NCBI GenBank assembly: GCA_009602735.1
Contig: WELA01004248.1
Location: forward strand, 658,603-697,009
DNA from: Mesotaenium endlicherianum
Taxonomy: Eukaryota; Streptophyta; Zygnematophyceae; Zygnematales; Mesotaeniaceae
Reading direction: 5' to 3'
DNA length: 38,407 nucleotides
Shown here piece after piece: positions 25,341 to 33,675 of this stretch (positions are counted from its first letter, which is position 1; the number at the start of each line of letters is the position of its first letter). The translations under genes and the position numbers were made by a program. The notes under the pieces were generated by a model that worked only from the letters and a program-made list of their open reading frames with translations, was not told the DNA's origin and made no database searches.

Positions 25341-26028
25341 TGAAATGAATCGACTTACCAATAGGCGATTAAATATTAATAAAGATCTTTATATCAGCAA
25401 GTAATCTTTATGGTATTTCACGTTAACGAATTTAACAGTAAAAGGACAATACACTAGCAGTGAGCAATACTCACAAATCAAATGCAAGTAGACGAGCATC
25501 AATCATGCAATCAATAGCTCATACATAAGGAATGTTAGAACTCTGTTTGTATCAATGGCCTCTCGCCTTGGATTCAGATATCTCTCTGTAAGCTATACAA
25601 GAGAGCTGGCCTCGTGTCCGAATGCCGAACTCGAGAGCAATACCTAGCGTATGTACATGGATGAGTTTATTGTTCAACGGTCAGTGTGATGGCACCGCCT
25701 ACCCAGGAGTTAACCTCGTCGGTAGAACTTTGGTTAACCAAATCCACAGCCATCTCCCCTCATCCCGAATTGCCATCCACTTCAAGGGTGTCATGTGGCT
25801 ATTCATCTAGCACACCACGCTTAAACGCACCACTAGGCAATTCGCTGCTACCGAGTACGGCAGTCAGCTGACTGTCAAAGAATATGTCAGCAATCTGACC
25901 TAAGTCAGCAGGCTGAGGTTGACCTATGTTGACTTCAGCCTGCTGCTCCCGGCTAAGTCATTAAACTACGTAATAACAATACAGCAGACAAATATTAACT
26001 ACATTTCAGCAGACATAACTTATTTAAC
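25341..26028 (-). repeat. LTR-B, inverted solo or truncated long terminal repeat
   Basis: The reverse complement aligns along nearly its whole length with the forward LTR at 31474-32145. Shared blocks include TCGGTAGCAGCGAA, TAGGCGGTGCCATC, ACCATAAAGATTACTTGCTG and the end GTAAGTCGATTCATTTCA. The outer end is TGAAATG at 25341, i.e. LTR end CA on the minus strand. It is not followed by a primer-binding site on the minus strand and has no coding region beside it, so it is a solo or broken LTR. Homology stops at about 26028, exactly where the next LTR-like sequence (TGTAAGG) begins. Confidence 0.8.
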
Positions 26029-26773
26029 TGTAAGGTCATAGGTTTATAAAGTGCATTTTTGAGTTTCATGAAAGTGTGTTTTGTTTGTATAGTAGTATAG
26101 AGTGCATTTTTGTGGTCATTTTGATATAAAGAACATCAAAATTGGTCAAGTATTGAGCGAGTTATGGATTTCCAAAGTTTAATTAGTTTTGAGGTCGGTT
26201 GACGACTGTCCTTAATTCGCGGTGAGCGCGACCGTCGGATTGACCGACAGCGTCGAGCGATCTGGCCCGTTACAATGAACTCGAACCTTCACGTAAGTTC
26301 GGCTGACGCGGAGTGTCGACTAGGTCGATTTACCTAGAAGTTTCGATTTAGCCTAGCGCGTCTAAGATAGATTATTCTAGTAATGTCGATGCATGTTTGT
26401 GGACGTCAATTTGGCCCGACACGTCGAATTACACTGATCTGGCTTACTCACGAATATTCTGGAAGGGACGACTTGACGAACACTGAGGAAAATCCGTAGC
26501 TTCCTCCTAGAGAGGAGCACTTAGGCAGAATACTATAAATAGGCATAACTTCTTTGTTTCTTATCAGTTTTCACTTCTGTAAATTTCTACGAGTTTGTAA
26601 TGACCAGGCCTTTCATCCTGCATCATTTGTGAGCAGTTTCTTGCTACTCAAAATGTTGAGTATTTTTCCTAAGCTTTGTTAGTGATATGCCTCTGCACTC
26701 TCTAATATGGAATGCAACTAGTTCCTTTCCTCGTGAGTCACTACGCTTCCACTAGGGCACTCTGCCCCTTTCA
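26029..26773 (+). repeat. presumed 5' LTR of element A
   Basis: Bounded by TGTAAGG at the left and CTTTCA just before the primer-binding site. A TATA-like CTATAAATAG sits at 26533-26542 in the right part, as expected for the U3/R border. The left border is inferred from the point where homology to the neighbouring inverted LTR-B ends. No second copy exists in the window to confirm it. Confidence 0.55.
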
Positions 26774-26775
26774 TC

Positions 26776-26787
26776 TGGTATCGGAGC
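26776..26787 (+). other. primer-binding site, element A
   Basis: TGGTATCGGAGC directly follows the LTR. It resembles the plant initiator-Met tRNA site TGGTATCAGAGC with one change. Element B carries the same variant. Confidence 0.75.
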
Positions 26788-26810
26788 TGGGCTAGTTTGC
26801 ATATTATATT

Positions 26811-27842
26811 ATGGAGTCGCAGCCGGCAGCTGGAGGAGGCGAACATGTCGAGCATGTTGAGCGCGCGGGGCAGCGGGCAGCACCAACAATGACCAAAGAG
26901 CAACAAGAGATGCAGGCGATGCTAAGGCAAATGGCGAATGCAATTGGAGGAGAAGTCTACACCCAGTTTCAACAGAATATGCGCGAGAAGGTGGAGAGAA
27001 TGGTGCGAGTTGTTATGGGGAACGCCGCTTCGACAAGTTCGACACCTGCACCTGTTGTGCCACCAATTCATGTTAACCCAGTGGTGCAACCAGTTATTCC
27101 ACCCGCATCAGGAGTGCGTGCGCCTAAGCCTGAAGTTTATACAGGAGAGCGTGGATCGCCGCCTGTTCATCAATGGATTTTTGGAGTGAAGAAATTTATG
27201 GAGTATTCTGCGCTCACGCCCGACAGGCAAGTCGCCTTTGTCATAACTTTACTGCGGAAGAGTGCTGGAGCTTGGTATGAGCGACAGGAGCAGCTGTCTG
27301 GAGTTCCTGCTACTGTTGATCAGCTATTTGAAGGCTTGAAGATGCAATTTCAACCTATTGCACCCGAGGCTACCGCTCGAGATTTATTGGTGCGCCTTCG
27401 TCAACGAGCAAGCGTTCAGGAGTATGTATCGCGCTTCAACAAGCTGGTGCTTCAATGTCCATCTATGCACGAGTCGGAGATGATGGACAAGTTCAAGAGA
27501 GGACTCAAGCCAACTGTGGCCAAGGAAGTGGCGCTCAAGGACCCTACCAGTCTTGGAGAAATGATGGCATTGGCAACAAGGGTCGACACTGTGGAGTATA
27601 GTCAGAGGCAATGGGGCAGCCACAACTTTGGAGAATATCGACACTTTGGATCTCAAGCGCCAAGCACGAGTGTTCAAGGTCCAGTACCTATGGAGTTGGG
27701 ACTTGTTTTGAACCAGCGCAAGCAACAGAATTTTAAGCCCAGAGGACCCTGCTATAATTGCGGCAAGCTTGGACATCTGGCTCGAGACTGTCATGTGAAG
27801 GCGAAGCAACCTCAACAGCAGGAAAAAGGAGGACGCCAGTAA
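26811..27842 (+). CDS. gag: gag protein of element A (capsid and nucleocapsid)
   Basis: A 343-residue intact ORF encoding the structural protein that forms the retrotransposon particle and packages its RNA. The retrotransposon gag domain lies in the middle (WIFGVKKFMEYSALTPDRQ, LRKSAGAWYERQEQL, VQEYVSRFNKLV). A CCHC zinc knuckle, CYNCGKLGHLARDC, lies near the C-terminus. The stop TAA at 27840-27842 lies at the edge of a hairpin, and pol continues in the -1 frame. Confidence 0.9.
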   Translation: MESQPAAGGGEHVEHVERAGQRAAPTMTKEQQEMQAMLRQMANAIGGEVYTQFQQNMREKVERMVRVVMGNAASTSSTPAPVVPPIHVNPVVQPVIPPASGVRAPKPEVYTGERGSPPVHQWIFGVKKFMEYSALTPDRQVAFVITLLRKSAGAWYERQEQLSGVPATVDQLFEGLKMQFQPIAPEATARDLLVRLRQRASVQEYVSRFNKLVLQCPSMHESEMMDKFKRGLKPTVAKEVALKDPTSLGEMMALATRVDTVEYSQRQWGSHNFGEYRHFGSQAPSTSVQGPVPMELGLVLNQRKQQNFKPRGPCYNCGKLGHLARDCHVKAKQPQQQEKGGRQ

Positions 27843-27867
27843 GTCGTTTTGGGGTGTCTACTGGCGT
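27821..27867 (+). promoter_or_regulatory. probable -1 frameshift signal, element A
   Basis: An A-rich slip site (GGAAAAAG, 27821-27828) is followed after about 5 nt by a perfect 9-bp inverted repeat: ACGCCAGTA at 27833-27841 and TACTGGCGT at 27859-27867, with a 17-nt loop. The gag stop lies at the stem/loop border. Pol is in the -1 frame and open through this point. The slip site is not a perfect X-XXY-YYZ heptamer, so the hairpin and phase carry most of the case. Confidence 0.55.
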
Positions 27868-30800
27868 GAAGAAGGAAACTCACAAGAAGGTTATCCCCAG
27901 GAGCCTGTCGAGAAGCAAAGGACGAGACGTTGACAAGCCTATCATCGTGGAAGGAGTGGTCGACGGCAATAAGGCGAAGTGTATGGTCGACAGTGGCGCA
28001 AGTGCAAACTTTGTGCACAAGAAGCTGGTGAAAGAGTGGCAAATCCCTGTGCAAAAGCATTATGAGCCTAAGGAGGCAATTTTGGCGAATGGGCAGAGAC
28101 TCAAGTGTGGTGCACCTACGGAAGCTATTCACGTGGAAGTAGCGGGGCACCGGAGTAAGGAAGTTATGGAGCAGGCAGAGTTGGGTCACCATGAGGTGAT
28201 ATTGGGCCGACCATGGCTAAGAAAAGCCAACCCTCAAGTGCACTGGAGCACAGGACAAGTGAAAGTCCAAGGGCGTGATGGTCAAATGGAGACAGCGAAA
28301 CAGGTGGAGGTAGATACAACCACAAATAGCTGTCTTCTGTCGAGCCTGCAAGTTAAGAAGCTATGCAGGGCGAATCGGGTGAAGGAGATGTACCTTGTTT
28401 CGGTGGCCCTGGCCAGGTCATTAGATGGAGCAAGCGTGAATCCTAATAGCCTGGGCGAATGTACATTGCCGGAGGAGCAAGTAGTGGTGTCTGATTCCCT
28501 TGCTCAGAAGGAGCAGAGCCCAACTGCTCAAGAGAAGAAGCCTGCTGAGATGCCCGCCCAAATTAAGGCGCTGTTGGAGGAGTTCAAGAGCGTATTTCCT
28601 GAGAAGCTACCTACAGGATTACCTCCACAGAGAGCTATGGAGCACAAGATTGAGTTGGAACCAGGGAGCAAGCCACCAGTGAGACCCGCCTATCGTTAAT
28701 CGTTTGCGGAGTTGGATGAATTGAAGAAGCAGCTGACAGAGTTGTTGGAGAAGGGATTCATCCGACCCAGCGAGTCTCCATTTGCAACACCAGTCTTATT
28801 TGTGAAGAAGAAGGATGGGACTATGAGGATGTGTGTCGACTACCGGGCTCTCAACAAGGTCACCGTCAAGAACAGGTACCCTCTTCCACGAGTGGACGAG
28901 TTGATTGACAGGCTTGTCGGGGCGAAGTATTTCTCGAAGATCGATTTGAGGAGTGGCTATCACCAGGTACGGATTGTGGAAGGAGAAGTTCAGAAGACTG
29001 CTTTCAGAACTCGCTATGGTTTGTTTGAATTCACAGTCATGCCTTTTGGATTGACTAATGCACCTGCTACATTCATGGGACTCATGAATAGTATCTTCAG
29101 ACCCTACTTGGACCAGTTTGTGGTGGTATTTTTGGACGACATCCTGATCTATTCGAAGACCTTGGAGGAGCATGTGGGGCATCTGAGGAAGGTGTTGGAG
29201 GTCTTGAGAGATCAAAAGCTGTATGGGAAGATGAGCAAGTGCGACTTCTGTCTCAAGGAGGTCGAGTTTCTTGGGCACATAGTGGGAGCTGAAGGAGTCA
29301 AGGTGGAGCAAAAGAAGGTGCAAGCAGTCAGAGATTGGCCGGTACCTGCTGATATTCATCAACTCAGGAATTTCCTCGGCATGGCAAATTATTATCGACG
29401 TTTCATTGAAGGATTTGCCAAGGTGTGTGCACCGCTCACGGACATGTTGAAGAAGCAGGAGAAGTGGCTATGGGGTGACAAGGAGCAGCAAGCATTGGAG
29501 AGGAGTAAGGAGTTATTAACACAGGAACCTGTGTTGGCAATCGCCAGTCCAGAACTTCCTTTTACCATCATCACAGACGCATCAAACTTTGCAGTGGGGG
29601 CCATTCTTCTCCAGGACCAGGGCAAGGGATTGCAGCCTGTGGCATACGAGAGCAGGAAGTTGAGTCCTGCTGAGCAGAATTATGCAGCACACGAGCAGGA
29701 GATGTTGGCTATTATCCAGGCTTTGAGGATTTGGCGATGTTATGTGGACGGACGGAAGGTGTTCATCAAGACCGACCACAAGAGCTTGGAGAAGTTTATC
29801 ACACAACCGACGTTGACACCAAGACAAGCAAGGTGGATGGAGTTTCTGCAACAGTTCGACCACAAGATTGAGTATTTACCTGGGAAGATCAACCCTGCAG
29901 ACGCTTTATCCAGGAGGTGTGACCTTGCAGCTGTCTCGGTCATCAAGGAGAGTATGGACTTCAAGAAGAAGCTTCAAAAAGGTTATGAGGAGGACCCAGA
30001 GTTTGCTGATGGTGGAGCAGCTGAGTTCAACGCGAGTATGCTGAAGAAGGATGGCATATGGTATTATGGTGATTCCAACAGAGTGGTGGTACCTGACATC
30101 AAGGAGCTACGAGACTTACTACTTGCGGAGCATCATGACTGCTTATATGCTGGACACTTTGGAAGCGAGAAGACGGCAAGCGTGCTGAAGCGGGAATACT
30201 ACTGGAGAAATATGGACAAGAACATCGAGGAGTGAATCAGGAGTTGCGATGCGTGCCAGAAAAACAAGACACCAAATCAAAAGAAGGGAGGTACATTGCA
30301 GCCCCTGCCTATTCCAGAGTATCCTTGGGAGCAGATTGCTATGGACTTTATCACATCTTTACCAGTGAGTGGTCAAGGACACGATGCAGTTTGGGTTGTG
30401 TCTGATAGACTCAGCAAGATGGCACACTTCATTCCCATGAAGGAGACTTGTACGGCAGCGAATGTGGCACGGCTATTCTTTGATCATATTTTCAGGCTAC
30501 ATGGGTTGCCGAAGGTGATTGTTTCAGATCGGGATCCAAGGTTTACTAGCAACTTTTGGCGGTCATTGTTTACTTTGATGGGGACCAAGCTGAGTATGAG
30601 CACTTTCTATCATCCTCAGACAGACGGGCAGAGTGAGAGGCTCAACAGAACTCTGCAAGAGGTGCTCAGGAATTTCACTATGGAAGACCCTTCAGAGTGG
30701 GACAGGAAGCTGCCAGGATTGGAGTTTGCCTACAACAATAGCATGCAGGGATTCACCAAGCAGTCACCATTCGCTATGGTTTATGGGCGAGAAGTATATC

Positions 30801-31438
30801 ATCCAGGAAACATCTTGTTGGAGAAGGCCAAGGAGACTCAGGTTCCTACTACACAAGCTTTTATGGAGCAGATGGCTAACACTTGGCATATGGCAAAGAC
30901 GTGTATTCGGAAGGCACAGGAAGAGCAGGTCAAGCATGCTAACAAGCACAGGAGGGAAGTGACATTCCATGTGGGCGACAACGTACTCTTGTCCACAGAG
31001 AACCTACCTTTCACAGGCAAGAGGAAACTGCGGGCACGATTTACAGGTCCCTTTTTAGTGCTCAAGCAGGTGAATCCAGTGGCCTACAAGTTGGCACTTC
31101 CTTCAGGGTGGCGTATCCATGATGTGTTCCATGTCGGTTGTCTGCGGCCATACGTTGACCCGAATGAAGGACATCCAGGACAACTACCTACACCGCCACC
31201 ACCTGTCGAGATCGATGATGTATTGGAGTATGAAGTGGAGGCGATTGTCAGCGATCGACGAGTCAAACGAGGTCAACGATTTGTCCAAGAGTATCTGGTC
31301 AAGTGGAAAGGCTACCATGCGGACGACAACACTTGGGAGCCAGAGGCCAACTTGACTCATTGTAAGAGTAAGTTGAGACATTATCTGCAGAATGCGTCGA
31401 GGACGTCGCATCTTGAGGAGGGAGATTGTAATGAATAA
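27824..31438 (+). pseudogene. pol: pol polyprotein of element A, two nonsense codons
   Basis: One frame holds, in order: aspartic protease (MVDSGASANFV, about 27985), reverse transcriptase ([19 protein letters not shown]; catalytic FLDDIL near 29132), RNase H ([13 protein letters not shown]), integrase zinc domain, integrase core and chromodomain (EYLVKWKGYHADDNTWEPEANL, about 31290-31355). The integrase core has Asp in MDFITSLP, Asp in SDRDPRFTSNFW and Glu in QSERLNRT. An in-frame TAA at 28697-28699 separates protease from RT. A TGA at 30233-30235 falls in the middle of the integrase zinc finger, after both His and before both Cys. The frame is otherwise unbroken, so this looks like a fairly recent copy inactivated by point changes. 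The reading frame overruns the polypurine tract by a few codons. Confidence 0.92.
31415..31426 (+). other. polypurine tract, element A
   Basis: GAGGAGGGAGAT sits immediately before TGTAATGAA, the usual place for plus-strand priming next to a 3' LTR. It overlaps the last codons of pol. Confidence 0.65.
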
Positions 31439-32145
31439 GTATATTAGTGGATATAATATTCATTTAAATATAATAGTTAATCAAGTTCAGCCTGCTGAAC
31501 TTTTGTTAGTAGTCGGTCTGCTGGACTTTACATGATTATCAGTTTAATGATTCAGCCGGAAACAGCAGGCTGAAGTCCATATAAGTCAGCTTGCTGACCC
31601 ATTCTTTGACAGCCAGCTGACTTCCGTACTCGGTAGCAGCGAACTGCCTGGACATACCCCTAAGTACGATATGCTAGATGAATGGCCAGATGACATCCCT
31701 ATGATGGATGGCAATTTGGGATGATGGGAGATGGCGGTGGATTTGCTTAACCGAGGTCCTACCAACGTGGTTAACTCCCGAGTAGGCGGTGCCATCGCAC
31801 TGACCGTTGAACAGTAAAATCATTCCATGTACATATGCTAGGCATTGCCCTCGAGTTTGGCATTCGGAAACGAGGCCAACTCTCTTGTACAGCTTACTGA
31901 GAGAGATTCGAATCCAAGGCGAGAAGCCATTGATACGCACTGTCTTCTAACCTTGCTTATGTTTGAGTTTACTGATTTGCATCATTGATGCTAGTTTACT
32001 CGCATTTGACTTACGAGTATTATTCCTTGCTAGTGTATTGTCCTTTGCCGTTTAACTAGTTAACGGAAATACCATAAAGATTACTTGCTGATATAAAGAT
32101 CTTTATTAATTGTTAATCGCCTATTTGGTAAGTCGATTCATTTCA
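31427..32145 (+). repeat. LTR-B, forward copy; 5' LTR of element B
   Basis: Ends TTTCA at 32145, directly before a primer-binding site, and is homologous in inverted orientation to 25341-26028. Clear homology starts near 31474. The first 47 bp (from TGTAATGAA) either belong to LTR-B or are a remnant of the element A 3' LTR. The U3 part holds an inverted repeat, TTCAGCCTGCTG near 31487 and CAGCAGGCTGAA near 31563. Confidence 0.75.
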
Positions 32146-32146
32146 G

Positions 32147-32158
32147 TGGTATCGGAGC
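32147..32158 (+). other. primer-binding site, element B
   Basis: TGGTATCGGAGC one base after the LTR end, identical to the element A site and one change from the common plant initiator-Met version. Confidence 0.75.
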
Positions 32159-32179
32159 AGTTATCACAGTCTTCTTTGT

Positions 32180-33658
32180 ATGGTAAGGACAAGGTCTCAA
32201 ACTAGCAACTCCCGAGACATGGAGAACCAGGATAACGAGAATGTCGAAAACCAGGCGGAAAGCCATGTAGCGGGAAACCGTACCTATTCGGAAGCAGTAG
32301 CGGATACTGCAGCTAGGGAGGCAGCAGATGAGGCAGCTGCTATTGCCTCAGTCGCAGCTCAGCAAGCTGAGGAGGAGATAGCCAGACTAGAAGCTGAACA
32401 AGTAGCAAAGGCCGCTGAAGATATACAAAGGAGGGAAGGACAGCCAGCTGACGAGCGCACTGTTGAAGAACTTATGGCATCAAGGGCCAATGTTCTGAAC
32501 CCACCTCCTGCCGTACAACTCAATGTACCCCTAGGTCAAATACGTGACCGGCTGAATGCGGCAGGAATTGCTGCTGCAGGAGCAAGAGGGATTGTTGAGG
32601 ACACTACTCAGCGAGTAGATGCCAATGCTGCTGCTGCATTTGCTAATCTACCACCCCAAAATGTAGACTTGGGAGCATTGTTCGTTCAGATGCAGTCGCA
32701 AATGGCGACCATGTATCAGTCCCAGCAGGAGGACAAAAGAATCATAATGTCCCTACTCCGGGACAGAGACCAACTGGGGTCTCACACCACTAGTGGTGGT
32801 GGCCGAGGGCCTAGTAAGCCCAAGCCGAAACCTCCCCAGGACTATGATCCTGAGGGAAACAGAAAATATTACCTGATCAAGTTTCTCGCGGATGTTGAGC
32901 AGTGGCTGGAGAACTACCCAGAACTGCAAGATTACGAGAAGGTCAGGCACACCGGTGCGCTACTGAAAGGCAGTGCCGCAGACTGGTGGCTTTACTGGAA
33001 GGAAGAGCGTAAGGCTCGGCAACTCGGTGACCCTACGTGGGTAGAGTTTGTCGAGAAGTTGCATGAGAAGTTTGATGTCATCAACCAGCAGGAGAAAGCT
33101 ATCTATGCGATGATCTCCCTGACACTGAAGCAGACCACTTCAGTTGCTGAGTTTGCTCAAAAGTTCCAAGAGAACATGATGAAGCAGCCTGATTTGCCAG
33201 AACGGTATAGGATAGCATACTTCAGGTATGGCTTGAAATCCGAGGTCTCTGGTCATTTTGCTGAGAAAAAGTATGAGAAACTGGCTGACTTGATCCAGGA
33301 TGCTGACGCCTGGGATCAGCAGCAGTTCAATCACAAGCGCCAGAGTAACGCTTTGGTGTCTAAGATTGTCAAAAAGCCCCACGGTTCCTACAATGCAGTT
33401 GAAGGAGACCAGGCTGAGGATAATCAGGGTGATGAATATGAGTATGAGTACAATGCTATTCAGTCTAGAGGTAGAGGTGGTCCCTCTCGAGGTGGCTATG
33501 GAAGGGGTGGTGGTAGGACTAAGCCGAGACCAGCCTCAGCAAAATCTACTTGCTACCATTGTCAGCAGAAAGGCCACTACAGAGAACAGTGTCCGGTCAA
33601 GCACCTGCCTAAGGTCGAGAGAAAAGACCAGCCTTTAAAAGACAGCAACAGTCAGTAA
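32180..33658 (+). CDS. gag: gag protein of element B
   Basis: A 492-residue intact ORF. An Ala/Glu-rich helical N-terminal part (about 20-95) precedes the gag capsid domain, with [36 protein letters not shown] and [14 protein letters not shown] Gly/Arg-rich stretch ([17 protein letters not shown]) and a CCHC knuckle, [14 protein letters not shown], follow near the C-terminus. It would package the element RNA. The stop TAA (33656-33658) sits inside the frameshift hairpin. Confidence 0.9.
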   Translation: MVRTRSQTSNSRDMENQDNENVENQAESHVAGNRTYSEAVADTAAREAADEAAAIASVAAQQAEEEIARLEAEQVAKAAEDIQRREGQPADERTVEELMASRANVLNPPPAVQLNVPLGQIRDRLNAAGIAAAGARGIVEDTTQRVDANAAAAFANLPPQNVDLGALFVQMQSQMATMYQSQQEDKRIIMSLLRDRDQLGSHTTSGGGRGPSKPKPKPPQDYDPEGNRKYYLIKFLADVEQWLENYPELQDYEKVRHTGALLKGSAADWWLYWKEERKARQLGDPTWVEFVEKLHEKFDVINQQEKAIYAMISLTLKQTTSVAEFAQKFQENMMKQPDLPERYRIAYFRYGLKSEVSGHFAEKKYEKLADLIQDADAWDQQQFNHKRQSNALVSKIVKKPHGSYNAVEGDQAEDNQGDEYEYEYNAIQSRGRGGPSRGGYGRGGGRTKPRPASAKSTCYHCQQKGHYREQCPVKHLPKVERKDQPLKDSNSQ

Positions 33659-33675
33659 TCCAGTCTACTGACTGT
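33634..33675 (+). promoter_or_regulatory. -1 programmed ribosomal frameshift signal, element B
   Basis: The heptamer T TTA AAA (33634-33640) is in the gag phase needed for X-XXY-YYZ slippage. A 7-nt spacer follows, then a perfect 10-bp stem: ACAGTCAGTA at 33648-33657 and TACTGACTGT at 33666-33675, loop of 8 nt. The pol frame opens at 33613 after a -1-frame TAA, so gag and pol overlap by only about 46 nt and the signal lies in that overlap. Confidence 0.85.

Larger units (their letters stand above)
26029..31473 (+). mobile_element. Ty3-type chromovirus retrotransposon, element A (decayed)
   Basis: Order: 5' LTR (26029-26773), tRNA primer-binding site, gag, -1 frameshift site, pol (protease, reverse transcriptase, RNase H, integrase, chromodomain), polypurine tract. 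Integrase after RNase H and a C-terminal chromodomain place it among chromoviruses. Two in-frame stop codons break pol. A 3' LTR matching the 5' LTR is not seen. After the polypurine tract the sequence reads TGTAATGAA and within about 47 bp becomes LTR-B, so the element is rearranged at its 3' end. Confidence 0.85.

Noticed and set aside
26599-26773. TGTAATGACC at 26599 as the start of a short LTR for element A
   Set aside because: The TATA-like box at 26533-26542 would then lie outside the LTR, and 175 bp is too short for this type. The longer LTR from 26029 fits better.
31895-31920. TTCGAATCC tRNA T-loop-like motif within LTR-B
   Set aside because: No matching acceptor, D or anticodon arms were found nearby, and the inverted LTR copy changes the motif to TCTGAATCC.
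31586-31940. Minus-strand open frames in the forward LTR-B
   Set aside because: They resemble the frames of the inverted copy only because the LTRs are homologous. No coding motif is present.
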